From positions 372,001-436,000 of the forward strand of contig NZ_UYZY01000005.1 of the NCBI RefSeq assembly GCF_900626075.1: a stretch of DNA of 64,000 nt. The letters are read 5' to 3'. Every line of letters begins with the position of its first letter. Position 1 is the stretch's first letter. A model generated the notes under the pieces. It was given only the letters and a program-made list of their open reading frames with translations. It had not been told where the DNA came from and made no database searches. This DNA is from Clostridium transplantifaecale (GTDB taxonomy: Bacteria; Bacillota; Clostridia; Lachnospirales; Lachnospiraceae). Made by a program: the position numbers and the translations under genes. Of the stretch, positions 6,448 to 15,240 are shown one piece after another.

Positions 6448-8886
6448 ATGAGTGAACAGGAAAAAGAGACGGCGTCGGGCAGCCGGGAATTGCAGACGGC
6501 ATCGGCCGAGTATGAGTATCATACGCTGATGCGCCTGATGGGAGTCAGTGTCAGCAAACATCTTCTGGATGAACATTTTACACTGATTTGGGCGAATGAG
6601 TTTTACTATAAGTTTATCGGTTGGAATAAGGCCGATTATGAGGCGGAGTTCCATAACAGGCCGGATCTCTTTTATGCAAAATACGACCCGGAAGAGTGGA
6701 GACGCCTCACGGAGACGGTCGGGGATGCGATTGCCAATCACCGGGACGGTTACCAGCTTTTGTCACGGATGCACAGAAAAGACGGAAACCGATTATGGAT
6801 TCAGTTCTCCACACAGTTCTCGGAGGAGTATGTAAACGGTTACCAGGTTGCTTATACGGTCATGACCAACATTGACGAGTTGATCAGGGTTCAGAAGGAA
6901 CAGTCGGTTACTTATGAAAACCTGCCTGGTTTTGTTGCAAAATACCGGATTGACAAAGAACTCAACATGACACTTCTGGAAGGGAACAGCCGTTTTATGG
7001 AATATTTTCTGGAAGTTGAAAACGGGAAAGAAGAAAGCCTGCACAACCGTAATATAGAAGATAATATGGCGGCCATATGGGACAACCGTGAAAAACTTCT
7101 GGTGGGCGAACCAGTACACTTCGTCATGTGCGTGAAGAGCAGAAAAGGCCAGACACTGTGGCTTCAGGTCAATGCCACCTGTGTGGACTGGCAGAACGGC
7201 TGCCCCGTTTACCTGGCTTTATTTATCGACATCACCGATGTGACCGAACTCCGCCAGATGCAGGCGAAACTGACGGAACAGGCAGAAGCGCTGAAAGATG
7301 CGCTGACCGTGGCGGAACAGGCTAATCATGCTAAGTCGGATTTTTTATCCCGCATGAGCCACGAGATCCGGACTCCAATGAATGCAATTATCGGCATGAC
7401 AACGATTGCCGGAGCATACATAGACGATAAACAGAGGGTGGCTGACTGCCTGAAAAAGATTGGCTATTCCTCAAAGCACCTGATGGCCCTTATCAACGAC
7501 GTGCTGGATATGTCTAAGATTGATGAGGGGAAGATGAAGATAGCGCATGAGAATTTCAATTTGGAGAGTGCAATAGAGTCACTGACTTCCATCATTTATC
7601 CGCAGGCCGCCGCCAAGGGGGTGAATTATACGGTGCCTTTCGTGGAGCTGAGTGATACAGTTCTGACGGGAGATGCTATGAGGTTAAACCAGGTACTGTT
7701 AAACCTTCTCTCTAATGCGATTAAATTTACGCCGGAGGGCGGTTCCGTCCGCCTGGAGATACAACAGGTAAGACGTCTGGAAAAGCAGCTCCGAGTGCGT
7801 TTTATTGTCAGTGATACCGGAATCGGGATGAGTAAGGAATTTCAGCGGCGCCTCTTTAACCCATTTGAGCAGGAAAGCGTGACAACAGCAAGAAAATTTG
7901 GCGGCACCGGGCTTGGCATGCCGATTACGAAGAATCTGGTCACCCTGATGGGAGGCACAATTTCTGTAAAGAGCGAAGCCGAAAAGGGCAGCACCTTTAC
8001 GGTAGAGATAGATTTTGAGGTTCCTGAGACCAGGGGCAGCATATCATCGCAAAAGCATCCGGCAATGGAATCCCTAAAGGTTCTGGTGGCCGATTACGAT
8101 CGCGACAGCTGTGTACATACTTCTAATTTATTAAAAAACCTGGGAATTTGGTGCGATTGGGTGCTCACAGGGGAAGAATGTGTGGAAAAAATACGGGGCC
8201 TGCACAGTACGGGAGAAAATTACGACGTCTGTTTCATTGACTGGAAGATGCCGGATCTGGATGGAATCGAGGTGACACGGCGCATACGGGAGATTGTGGG
8301 AACGGATACAACAATTATCATTATTACAGCTTATGACTGGAGTGCAATCGAAAAGAGGGCCAGTGAAGCGGGTGCTAATGCATTTCTCGCAAAGCCGCTT
8401 TTTTCATCGGTGCTCTACAATACACTGCTTTCGGCGGCGGGGAAGAGCAAGGTGCTGACGATGTCGTCTTACGGCATTCAGATGAACAAGCCGGATTTGT
8501 CAGGCTACCATGTTCTGTTGGCGGAGGATAACGAGCTGAACCGTGAAATTGCCATGGAACTGCTTAAAATGACGGGGGTGACGGTGGAGTGCGCGGCCGA
8601 CGGGAAAGAGGCTCTGGAGAAATTCCTTGCTGACGGCGACCGGATTGACCTGATCCTGATGGATATGCAGATGCCGGTAATGGATGGGTATGAGGCGGCG
8701 GAGAGGATCAGGAAATCCTCACACCGGCGGGCCGGGAGTATCCCCATCGTCGCAATGACGGCCGATGCCTTTCATGAGGATGTGGTGAAAGCGTCGGAAG
8801 CCGGAATGGACGGCCATCTGGCGAAGCCAATTGATTCGGGTTTACTCTATCAGGTTCTGGGCGGAATGCTTAAGGCTGACAAATAG
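6448..8886 (+). CDS. Cytosolic hybrid sensor histidine kinase (PAS-PAS-HisKA-HATPase-REC-REC)
   Basis: 812 residues without transmembrane segments, so it should sense an internal signal. Order: two PAS-like domains (about 30-150 and 155-275), a coiled coil, the dimerisation/phospho-acceptor helix with MSHEIRTPMN (His305), a HATPase_c domain with LNQVLLNLLSNAIKF, DTGIGMS and FGGTGLGMPIT, and two receiver domains. Receiver 1 (about 543-665) has Asp598 in FIDWKMPDLDG and Lys in AKPL; receiver 2 (about 690-805) has LAEDN, Asp739 in MDMQMPVMDG and AKPI. No HPt domain is fused and no response regulator gene is adjacent, so the output partner is unknown. Ribosome binding site AGGAGG 12 bases before the ATG. 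Confidence 0.92.
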   Translation: MSEQEKETASGSRELQTASAEYEYHTLMRLMGVSVSKHLLDEHFTLIWANEFYYKFIGWNKADYEAEFHNRPDLFYAKYDPEEWRRLTETVGDAIANHRDGYQLLSRMHRKDGNRLWIQFSTQFSEEYVNGYQVAYTVMTNIDELIRVQKEQSVTYENLPGFVAKYRIDKELNMTLLEGNSRFMEYFLEVENGKEESLHNRNIEDNMAAIWDNREKLLVGEPVHFVMCVKSRKGQTLWLQVNATCVDWQNGCPVYLALFIDITDVTELRQMQAKLTEQAEALKDALTVAEQANHAKSDFLSRMSHEIRTPMNAIIGMTTIAGAYIDDKQRVADCLKKIGYSSKHLMALINDVLDMSKIDEGKMKIAHENFNLESAIESLTSIIYPQAAAKGVNYTVPFVELSDTVLTGDAMRLNQVLLNLLSNAIKFTPEGGSVRLEIQQVRRLEKQLRVRFIVSDTGIGMSKEFQRRLFNPFEQESVTTARKFGGTGLGMPITKNLVTLMGGTISVKSEAEKGSTFTVEIDFEVPETRGSISSQKHPAMESLKVLVADYDRDSCVHTSNLLKNLGIWCDWVLTGEECVEKIRGLHSTGENYDVCFIDWKMPDLDGIEVTRRIREIVGTDTTIIIITAYDWSAIEKRASEAGANAFLAKPLFSSVLYNTLLSAAGKSKVLTMSSYGIQMNKPDLSGYHVLLAEDNELNREIAMELLKMTGVTVECAADGKEALEKFLADGDRIDLILMDMQMPVMDGYEAAERIRKSSHRRAGSIPIVAMTADAFHEDVVKASEAGMDGHLAKPIDSGLLYQVLGGMLKADK

Positions 8887-8950
8887 CCGGCTTAATTTGA
8901 AAAGCTGTGTTAACAACTATCATTATAGCAAAACAGGCTGCCCGGCAGGG

Positions 8951-8993
8951 CATACCATTAACTCCGCGGCTGCGGCTCCGGGGTTAATGGTAT
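8951..8993. terminator. Shared hairpin between converging genes
   Basis: ATACCATTAAC and GTTAATGGTAT bracket a GC-rich hairpin between the kinase stop and the ilvN stop. There is no long T run, so termination strength is uncertain. Confidence 0.45.
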
Positions 8994-9004
8994 CGGGAAG
9001 CAAG

Positions 9005-9496
9005 CTACCGCTCCATTGCGGGGGCGGCCACATTTCCTCCCCGGGCAATCTCAAACCGGTTTATAAAATGATTCTCCAGCAGACGGATCAGTCCGTCGTT
9101 CCTTTCTTCTGTATCCACACTTTCAAGTAAAACGGCTGTCGGTGTATAGTCGATTATTTTGACGCCGTAAACCTGGGAAATTCTGAACAGTTCCGTCATA
9201 TCACTGTCTGAACAGTTTCGGACCTTTATGAACATAAGTTCCCTGACATGTATGGCGATATCGGTAAAATCTACGACTTTAATGACCTCAACGCTGCGGT
9301 TGAGCTGTTTTTTTACCTGTTCGAATACTTTGTCGTCACTGGTGAGGCTCACGGTCATCCGCGACACGGTTTCATCCTCCGTCCTGCCGACGGTCAGACT
9401 GTTTATGTTATAGGATTTAGCGGAGAACAGTCCGCAAATGCGTGCAAGGACGCCGATATCATTTTCTACGAACAGACAAATCCAACGTTTCTTCAT
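9005..9496 (-). CDS. ilvN: Acetolactate synthase small (regulatory) subunit
   Basis: 163 residues from the ATG at 9496, which has AGGAAAA nine bases ahead; an in-frame GTG at 9511 is the other option. The N-terminal ACT domain (residues about 4-75: WICLFVENDIGVLARICGLF, then YNINSLTVG) binds branched-chain amino acids in this family and gives feedback control of the catalytic subunit; the C-terminal half matches the second conserved domain. The start overlaps the end of ilvB by 38 bases, so the two are translationally coupled, fitting a 1:1 complex. It acts in the first common step of valine and leucine synthesis. Confidence 0.93.
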   Translation of the reverse strand: MKKRWICLFVENDIGVLARICGLFSAKSYNINSLTVGRTEDETVSRMTVSLTSDDKVFEQVKKQLNRSVEVIKVVDFTDIAIHVRELMFIKVRNCSDSDMTELFRISQVYGVKIIDYTPTAVLLESVDTEERNDGLIRLLENHFINRFEIARGGNVAAPAMER

Positions 9497-11228
9497 TCTT
9501 GTTTTCCTCACTTTCCAGAATCATATCCCCAAGCGCATTACCAGGTGGAACAATAGGGAGTACGTTCATTTCCCGGCCAATGATAAATTCTATGATGGTT
9601 GGGAGGCTTCTGCACTGTTTTGCTTCCAGCAGAGCGCGTTCTATCTCATTTTCATCGGTGACACGGATTCCTTTGGCGCCATAGCTATCCGCTATTTTCA
9701 TAAAATCCGGCGTATAAACGGGACATTCTTCCCCAGGAGAGCTGCAGGAAGAGGGACAGCTTTTTCTGCGGCGCATGCAGGTGGAAGAGTAGCGCCTGTC
9801 GAAGAACATTTCCTGCCACTGTCTGACATTACCCAGATAGCCGTTATTCAGGATACAGACGATAAGAGGCAGTTCGTATACGACCGCAGTCGCCATTTCC
9901 TGGATATTCATCTGCATGCCCCCGTCTCCTGTAATAACAACGACGTCTTTGTCCGGATTGCCGAGTTTTGCGCCAATGGCGGCCGGAAAACCGTATCCCA
10001 TGGTTCCGAGCCCTCCCGAGGTCAGCATCTGCCTGTTTTCATTAAGTTCCAGAAACTGCGTGGCCCAAAGCTGGTTCTGCCCCACGTCGGTGGCGATAAC
10101 GGCATGACAAAAGAGCCTGTTGACGCATTCCATGATCTTCTGGGGAGTCAGGCCGGTCTGTCCCATGGAGACAGGTTTATGTTTCTTCCAGCCGTTTATC
10201 CGGGCCGTCCAGGCCTCCGTATCCAGGGGAGAAGCTTTCTCCAGCAGGGCATGCAGCGCATCCTTTGCATCCGCCACAATGGGGATGTCGACGGCAATAT
10301 TTCTGGAAATGGAGGCGGGATCGATATCAATATGTACGATGGAAGCATTTTTGGCGAATTCTTCGATTTTACCGGTGATGCGGTCGTTGAATCTGGTTCC
10401 GATGGAGAAGAGGAGGTCGCAGTGACTGACCGCCGAATTGGCTGCATAGCTTCCGTGGATTCCAAGATTTCCGACGTACAGAGGATGGGAGGTGGGCACG
10501 GCTCCCCTGCCCATGATGGTGGTGATGACGGGAACCTTTGTAAGCTCGGCCAGTTCCGTCATCTCACGGGATGCGTGCGCGATCTGTACGCCTCCGCCGA
10601 CGAGGAAGACGGGCCGTTTCGACTGCTCCAGCAGTTCTGCCGCCTTCTTTATCTGTCCCGCATGGACGGAGGTATTCGGCTTGTAGCCGCGGATTTCCAC
10701 ACTGTCTGGATAATCGGGGCTGCCCTGTTCCTGCTGGATGTCCTTCGGAAAATCGACGACGACAACTCCTGGTTTTCCGCTTCCGGCGATGAGGAAGGCC
10801 TTCTTAATAATCGCGCCCAAATCCTCCCTGCGTCTCACTGTGACTGCATATTTACAGATGTTTCTCGTAATTCCGACGATGTCCACCTCCTGAAACGCAT
10901 CGTTGCCAATCAGGCCGACCGGAACCTGGCCGGTAAAGCAGACGAGGGGAACGCTGTCAAAGTTGGCGGTTGCAATACCGGTGACGAGGTTTGTGGCCCC
11001 CGGACCGCTCGTCACAAGGCAGACCCCTGTTTTACCGGTGGAACGGGCATAGCCGTCGGCGGCATGAATCAATCCCTGCTCATGGCGCGGCAGGATTACG
11101 CTCATATCTTCTTCCCCGTACAGGGCGTTAAACAGGTCGATGGCCTGGCCTCCCGGATAGGCGAAGAGAACGTCGACATGCTCCGCCTTCAGGGCTTTTA
11201 CAAATAATTGGGCGCCTGTTATCATCAT
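9459..11228 (-). CDS. ilvB: Acetolactate synthase large (catalytic) subunit with a Cys-rich insertion
   Basis: 589 residues. A TPP- and FAD-dependent enzyme that condenses two pyruvates to acetolactate, or pyruvate with 2-oxobutyrate. Visible: the N-terminal TPP domain with the catalytic Glu in RHEQGLIHAADGYAR, the middle FAD-type domain, and the C-terminal TPP site GDGGMQMNIQE...NNGYLG. Between RYSSTC and YTPDF there is an insertion with four cysteines (484, 491, 495, 502) that is absent from the enterobacterial enzyme as I recall it. ATG at 11228 with GGAGG six bases ahead. A TetR-type operator lies 22-43 bases before the start. Confidence 0.95.
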   Translation of the reverse strand: MMITGAQLFVKALKAEHVDVLFAYPGGQAIDLFNALYGEEDMSVILPRHEQGLIHAADGYARSTGKTGVCLVTSGPGATNLVTGIATANFDSVPLVCFTGQVPVGLIGNDAFQEVDIVGITRNICKYAVTVRRREDLGAIIKKAFLIAGSGKPGVVVVDFPKDIQQEQGSPDYPDSVEIRGYKPNTSVHAGQIKKAAELLEQSKRPVFLVGGGVQIAHASREMTELAELTKVPVITTIMGRGAVPTSHPLYVGNLGIHGSYAANSAVSHCDLLFSIGTRFNDRITGKIEEFAKNASIVHIDIDPASISRNIAVDIPIVADAKDALHALLEKASPLDTEAWTARINGWKKHKPVSMGQTGLTPQKIMECVNRLFCHAVIATDVGQNQLWATQFLELNENRQMLTSGGLGTMGYGFPAAIGAKLGNPDKDVVVITGDGGMQMNIQEMATAVVYELPLIVCILNNGYLGNVRQWQEMFFDRRYSSTCMRRRKSCPSSCSSPGEECPVYTPDFMKIADSYGAKGIRVTDENEIERALLEAKQCRSLPTIIEFIIGREMNVLPIVPPGNALGDMILESEENKNEETLDLSVRRK

Positions 11229-11249
11229 AGAATACCTCCTTTAATAATT

Positions 11250-11271
11250 GAATGCATGTACTTGCTTGCAT
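11250..11271. promoter_or_regulatory. TetR operator in front of ilvB
   Basis: A near-palindrome centred on GTAC (GCATGTACTTGC at 11254-11265), in the short gap between the TetR gene and ilvB. The same 22-base element occurs at 11923-11944; in the minus-strand sense 18 of 22 positions agree. Confidence 0.7.
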
Positions 11272-11325
11272 ATAGGGCGTTTTTTTGGCACCGCCGTGCG
11301 GCAGTGCCTTGCTATTGCTTCACTG

Positions 11326-11913
11326 TTAAATGGCAGATGCCGTTGGGATGCCGTTAATCAATGTTTCAACGCTCTTTTTTACGAAATCGCTCCGGGAGTC
11401 CGAAGACAGTTGCTCCCCGAAAGAAGCCTTCAGAAACGTATAGCCGAAGGTGGTGGAAAAGACCGTCATCGCCAGGCAGTCAAAATCCAGGTGAGGCAGC
11501 TTTCCAAGCTCTTCCATCTTGACGAAATAGGCGGTGAGGGAGGAGAGAAAGGCCTGCGGTATTTTCATAATCAGGGGAGCCGCTTCCTCATAAAGCTGGG
11601 GGGCGCGCAGACCGATGGACAGGTTGACAAAATCGGGAGTGATTTTGTCCATATAGACGTTCATAAACATCTCCAGATCCGGCTGCAGTTCCCACACCAC
11701 GTCCTGAAATACTTCAGGGGTCAGATTGCCCCGCCACTGTTCCTGCTCCATGCCGCTCAGCGCAATATCCTTTTTACTCTTAAATTTCCTGAAGAGGGTA
11801 CATTCATTGACCCCGGCCGCCCTGGCGATATCCTTTGTCGTCGTTGCAACGTAGCCCTTGTCCCGGATCAGAGTCATCGTGGCATCAATAATTTTCTGGC
11901 TGGTAGTATCCAT
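11326..11913 (-). CDS. TetR-family transcriptional regulator, likely controlling itself and ilvBN
   Basis: 195 residues from the ATG at 11913 (AGGAG five bases ahead; a GTG six bases earlier is less well placed). The N-terminal helix-turn-helix is clear at about residues 24-45 (TTTKDIARAAGVNECTLFRK), followed by KKDI and a variable all-helical ligand domain. TetR proteins normally repress until a small ligand binds. Two copies of one operator, one over the gene's own start region and one before ilvB, argue that it represses itself and the acetolactate synthase genes. Ligand unknown; a branched-chain metabolite would be logical but is inference. Confidence 0.88.
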   Translation of the reverse strand: MDTTSQKIIDATMTLIRDKGYVATTTKDIARAAGVNECTLFRKFKSKKDIALSGMEQEQWRGNLTPEVFQDVVWELQPDLEMFMNVYMDKITPDFVNLSIGLRAPQLYEEAAPLIMKIPQAFLSSLTAYFVKMEELGKLPHLDFDCLAMTVFSTTFGYTFLKASFGEQLSSDSRSDFVKKSVETLINGIPTASAI

Positions 11914-11922
11914 ATTCACTCC

Positions 11923-11944
11923 TAATGCAAGTACATGCTTTCAT
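11923..11944. promoter_or_regulatory. TetR operator in front of the tetR-type gene
   Basis: Contains GCAAGTACATGC, the exact reverse complement of the core of the ilvB-proximal site. It begins right after the -10 box and touches the ribosome binding site, a position suited to autorepression. Confidence 0.72.
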
Positions 11945-11947
11945 TTG

Positions 11948-11976
11948 ATTTTACCGGGTTTCTTTGCGGATGTCAA
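11948..11976 (-). promoter_or_regulatory. Promoter of the TetR-type gene
   Basis: Minus strand TTGACA (11976-11971) and TAAAAT (11953-11948), 17-base spacer. Confidence 0.75.
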
Positions 11977-11991
11977 TCCCAAGCCATCGGA

Positions 11992-12033
11992 AAACAGGCC
12001 GGATGAACGGCATTCTGTTCATCCGGCCTGTTT
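11992..12033 (-). terminator. Strong terminator after darA
   Basis: Perfect 17-bp inverted repeat (11992-12008 with 12017-12033), eight-base loop, followed by T residues on the minus strand. Confidence 0.85.
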
Positions 12034-12068
12034 CCGGTACACATCAGTCATACCGCATGGCAGTATGG

Positions 12069-12404
12069 TTAAAATTTCTGGAAATCTTCTACGTTCATGA
12101 CAAAGATTGTGGAACCGCCTACCTTCATATTCATCGGAACCGTCATATTGACGGTCGGACAGCAGTTTCCGGCCATAGTTGGTGGTGTGTAAACCAGTTG
12201 TTCTCTTGTACCCGACATCTTCTTAATAATGGTAATCGCTTCCTCTACACGGCTGTCGTCAACGCCCAGCATCAGTGTCGTACTTTTCTTCTTCAGAAAA
12301 CCGCCCATTGTGGAAAGTTTTGTAACAAAGAAAGAATTCTGGTTCAATTCGTAAACTAAATCATCCGCATCTTCGCTTCCGATAATTGCCATAATCATCT
12401 TCAT
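12069..12404 (-). CDS. darA: PII-like cyclic-di-AMP receptor
   Basis: 111 residues from the ATG at 12404, with AGGAGG eight bases ahead. The start MKMIMAIIGSEDADDL, the KLSTMGGFLKK stretch followed by STTLMLGVDD, the GTREQLV motif and the end VGGSTIFVMNVEDFQKF match the DarA/PstA family. Family knowledge: the trimeric protein binds c-di-AMP between subunits and is thought to pass the signal to partners in nitrogen, osmotic or cell-wall control. It has its own terminator and is not in an operon with the TetR gene. Confidence 0.92.
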   Translation of the reverse strand: MKMIMAIIGSEDADDLVYELNQNSFFVTKLSTMGGFLKKKSTTLMLGVDDSRVEEAITIIKKMSGTREQLVYTPPTMAGNCCPTVNMTVPMNMKVGGSTIFVMNVEDFQKF

Positions 12405-12516
12405 AATCAGCACCTCCTAACTCACTATTGTTACTATTTTACCATTAAATCATGAAAATGGGAATAAAAAATTGATAAAAATTTATCTCTATTTGAATTT
12501 TTTGTGATTTCACTGA

Positions 12517-12551
12517 TTATACGGTGGGAAAAAGACGGTAAAACCGTATAA
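12517..12551. repeat. 9-bp inverted repeat upstream of the MerR gene
   Basis: TTATACGGT (12517-12525) and ACCGTATAA (12543-12551) separated by 17 bases, in the gap between darA and the MerR gene. It may be a regulator site or a hairpin. Confidence 0.45.
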
Positions 12552-12641
12552 GCCGGGTATACTGGAGCGCAGATGGTTACGGATAGGAGAGGACGTTTGT
12601 AAATGGATATGTTATAATAAGCAGTGGAAAGAGGTGATCAT

Positions 12642-13466
12642 TTGACTTTTCAGATTGGAAAAATAGCAAAGCTTCTGGGAATGTCATCAGAGGGACTGCG
12701 GCTTTATGAAAGAATCGGCATATTGAATCCACGGAGAGGAAAAAGCAATACCACTTATCGAACTTATGAACATCTTGACTTCACTGCGTTGATACGAGCC
12801 AGAGGTTATCATTACGCCGGATTTTCCAGCAAAGAAATTGCCGCTCTCATAAATGCAAAACAGTTACAGGATGTAATCGCGGGATATGAGGCCAGAGAAA
12901 AGGAATTAGAGCATGAAATTTGGCTAAAAGGACTGATCCTGGAAAACATCCGTGAACTGAAAGAGCTTACTGTAAAGGCAGAGCAGAATCTAGGGGAAAT
13001 AACCGTCTGCACCCAGCCTGCCATATACCGTTTCCCGTTTATGAAGAATGGGGAATTCCTTTTGAGAGCGAATCAGGAGAAAGCATTCAGGCAGTGGGTT
13101 TCGTTTACCCCGATTGTGTTCATATCGCAAAGTAACGAATGGGATAAGTTAATGTCAGGCAGCGGGCAAATTACAGCAGCCTTAGGTGTTTTTGAGGAAC
13201 AGGCAGAAAGATTGAAACTGGATTTACAATGGGCATCCTACTATCCTTCCAGCCGGGCCTTGTATTCCATTGTACAGGAACAGGGAGACGATTTCCAGCC
13301 GCTTTCTTGTCTGAGACCGCTTATGGAATATACAAATAGAAACCGGATACAGGTCATCGGTGACCCGGTTTCCAGAACTTTCTTATCCATGAATAAAAGT
13401 GAAACCTACACCCGTTACCGGGAAGTATGGCTTCCTTACCGGAATGAAGGCACAGATAATTGTTAA
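12642..13466 (+). CDS. MerR-family transcriptional regulator
   Basis: 274 residues from a TTG at 12642, preferred because AGAGGT lies six bases ahead; a GTG at 12624 would place the ribosome binding site inside the gene. The N-terminal winged helix (FQIGKIAKLLGMSSEGLRLY, ERIGIL, TYRTYEHLDF) and the following dimerisation coiled coil (to about residue 115) are typical. Residues about 120-274 look like a GyrI/BmrR-type effector-binding domain that could bind a drug-like ligand. The gene lies just before a MATE exporter, with a MerR-type promoter in the gap, so it most likely activates that exporter when ligand is present. Confidence 0.88.
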   Translation: MTFQIGKIAKLLGMSSEGLRLYERIGILNPRRGKSNTTYRTYEHLDFTALIRARGYHYAGFSSKEIAALINAKQLQDVIAGYEAREKELEHEIWLKGLILENIRELKELTVKAEQNLGEITVCTQPAIYRFPFMKNGEFLLRANQEKAFRQWVSFTPIVFISQSNEWDKLMSGSGQITAALGVFEEQAERLKLDLQWASYYPSSRALYSIVQEQGDDFQPLSCLRPLMEYTNRNRIQVIGDPVSRTFLSMNKSETYTRYREVWLPYRNEGTDNC

Positions 13467-13483
13467 AATATGCACCCCGGACC

Positions 13484-13514
13484 TTGACTCTCAACAAGGT
13501 GTAGGGTGTATTTT
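13484..13514 (+). promoter_or_regulatory. MerR-type promoter/operator with 19-bp spacer
   Basis: TTGACT (13484-13489) and TATTTT (13509-13514) are 19 bases apart instead of 17, the hallmark of MerR-activated promoters. The spacer carries the dyad ACTCT...AC-AAG-GT...AGGGT. The same bases can also fold into a hairpin (ACCTTG/CAAGGT with GCACCC/GGGTGT) ending in T7, so it could also act as a terminator for the regulator gene. Confidence 0.7.
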
Positions 13515-13546
13515 TTTATAGGTGAAAACAAAGAGGAGGAATACGA

Positions 13547-14953
13547 ATGACGGTAGAGAGAACTGCAGCAGACAATGAAAACAGGACGGTTTTTGAATCA
13601 ATGCCCGTTATAAAGGCACTTGCCGTTTTAGCTGTGCCCACAATCATAAGCCAACTTATTACACTGGTCTATAACCTTGCAGACACTTATTTCGTTGGGC
13701 GGACCGGCAATTCTTATATGATTGCCGCTGTGGCGCTTGTGTATCCGGTTTTCTCAATGACTGCCGCATTGGCAAATTTGTTCGGCGTCGGAGGAGGAAG
13801 CCTTATTTCACGTCTGCTCGGCTCGGAACAGGAGGAACAGGCAGAGAAAGTATGTTCTTTCAGTTTCTATTCGGCAATTTTAATTTCTCTACTCTTCTCT
13901 ATGACGGCATTTATATTTCTAAATCCACTGCTGAAGCTTCTGGGGGCATCTTCGGAAACAGTCGTATATGCGCGGGAATATATGTTTTTTGTTGTTGTTT
14001 TAGGGGCGGTTCCCGCTGTATTATCGTCTACAATAGCTCATTTGCTTCGCAGTGCAGGGTATGCCCGGCTGGCGGGCATAGGCTTAAGCTTAGGGGCCGT
14101 TTTGAACATTGTTTTAGATCCGCTGTTTATGTTTGTGATCCTTCCCGCCGGGCAGGAAGTAACCGGCGCCGCTTTGGCGACTATGCTTTCCAATTTAATG
14201 GCGGCAGTCTATTTCCTTGTCGTATTGCTGCGGCTGCAAACAAAAAACGGCTTGTGTATACGTCCCGGCACAGGACTGCCTGAAAGAGAAAATATGAAAA
14301 TGGCGGTATTAGTCGGTCTGCCGTCGGCATTGACCACCTTATTTTATGATATTGCTAATGTATTTTTAAATGTTCTGATGGCGGCTCACGGGGATTATCA
14401 GTTAGCTGCTCTGGGAATAATCCTGAAAGCAGAACGGCTCCCGCTCAATACCGGCGTTGGGATTTGTCATGGAATGCTGCCGCTGGTGGCTTATAATTAT
14501 TCTTCTGGAGACAGGAAACGGATGTTCTCCGTAATTAACACTGCGAGAACGGCTGGCCTCATTGTGTCGGCAGCCAGTATCTTATTGTATGAAATATTTT
14601 CAGGAGGTATTATCCGTCTGTTCATCAGTACGTCCATGGAAAATACGTCGGACACATGGCAAACAATTGCTTATGGAACAATATTTTTGCGGAGCAGGTG
14701 TCTTGCCGCTCCGTTTGCATTTATGAATTTTCATATCACATATACATTACAGGCAGTGGGGGACGGAAAAAATACCCTCATGCTTGCAGTTCTGCGCCAA
14801 TGTATCATTTATATACCCATGATGTTTATCATGAATGTAATACTGGGGGCAACCGGTCTTGTCTGGACACAAATACTTGCGGAAATTATAACACTCTGTA
14901 TCGCGTTGCATGTTTTCAAAAAACATATAAACCTAAGAGCAGATCTGTCATGA
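13547..14953 (+). CDS. MATE-family efflux transporter
   Basis: 468 residues with about twelve membrane helices in two related halves; each half starts with a VPTIISQLI-like or GLPSALTTL-like helix and the LADTYFVGR motif is clear after the first helix. MATE proteins expel cationic drugs or metabolites using a Na+ or H+ gradient. The position 30 bases downstream of a MerR-type promoter and next to a MerR gene suggests drug-induced expression. Ribosome binding site GAGGAGG ahead of the ATG. Confidence 0.92.
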   Translation: MTVERTAADNENRTVFESMPVIKALAVLAVPTIISQLITLVYNLADTYFVGRTGNSYMIAAVALVYPVFSMTAALANLFGVGGGSLISRLLGSEQEEQAEKVCSFSFYSAILISLLFSMTAFIFLNPLLKLLGASSETVVYAREYMFFVVVLGAVPAVLSSTIAHLLRSAGYARLAGIGLSLGAVLNIVLDPLFMFVILPAGQEVTGAALATMLSNLMAAVYFLVVLLRLQTKNGLCIRPGTGLPERENMKMAVLVGLPSALTTLFYDIANVFLNVLMAAHGDYQLAALGIILKAERLPLNTGVGICHGMLPLVAYNYSSGDRKRMFSVINTARTAGLIVSAASILLYEIFSGGIIRLFISTSMENTSDTWQTIAYGTIFLRSRCLAAPFAFMNFHITYTLQAVGDGKNTLMLAVLRQCIIYIPMMFIMNVILGATGLVWTQILAEIITLCIALHVFKKHINLRADLS

Positions 14954-15104
14954 TAAGGGCCGTTCTATCGTTTTTGTCAGTATGTTTCCGGTGTCTTGCG
15001 AGTGTATGCAATATAAAGACAGTGATCCGTTTCATAAAGACAATCGATATCCTCAGGTTATATCTCCGATAACTATTTCGTATGTCTGGGACGGCCGCTG
15101 AAAA

Positions 15105-15133
15105 TGGACTTTTAAACGGAAATCTGATATTAT
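15105..15133 (+). promoter_or_regulatory. Possible promoter of the NSS symporter gene
   Basis: TGGACT and TATTAT, 17-base spacer, about 110 bases before the start. The -35 box is weak. Confidence 0.35.
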
Positions 15134-15240
15134 AGCAGACGTGCGTCTGTTTGCAGGATGTTTTTTCCGGGAGTACAAAAAGAACGGGAATGAATGCGGC
15201 GGAAAAACAAAACAAACTATGTTCAGGGGGTATGATTATC

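Noticed and set aside
9438..11207. A 589-codon open frame antisense to ilvB
   Set aside because: It mirrors ilvB, an obvious enzyme; the open frame follows from the codon bias of the real gene and its translation has no family look.
11272..11300. Terminator between the TetR gene and ilvB
   Set aside because: The GGCAC/GTGCC hairpin is followed on the minus strand by A residues instead of T, so it would not end the minus-strand transcript.
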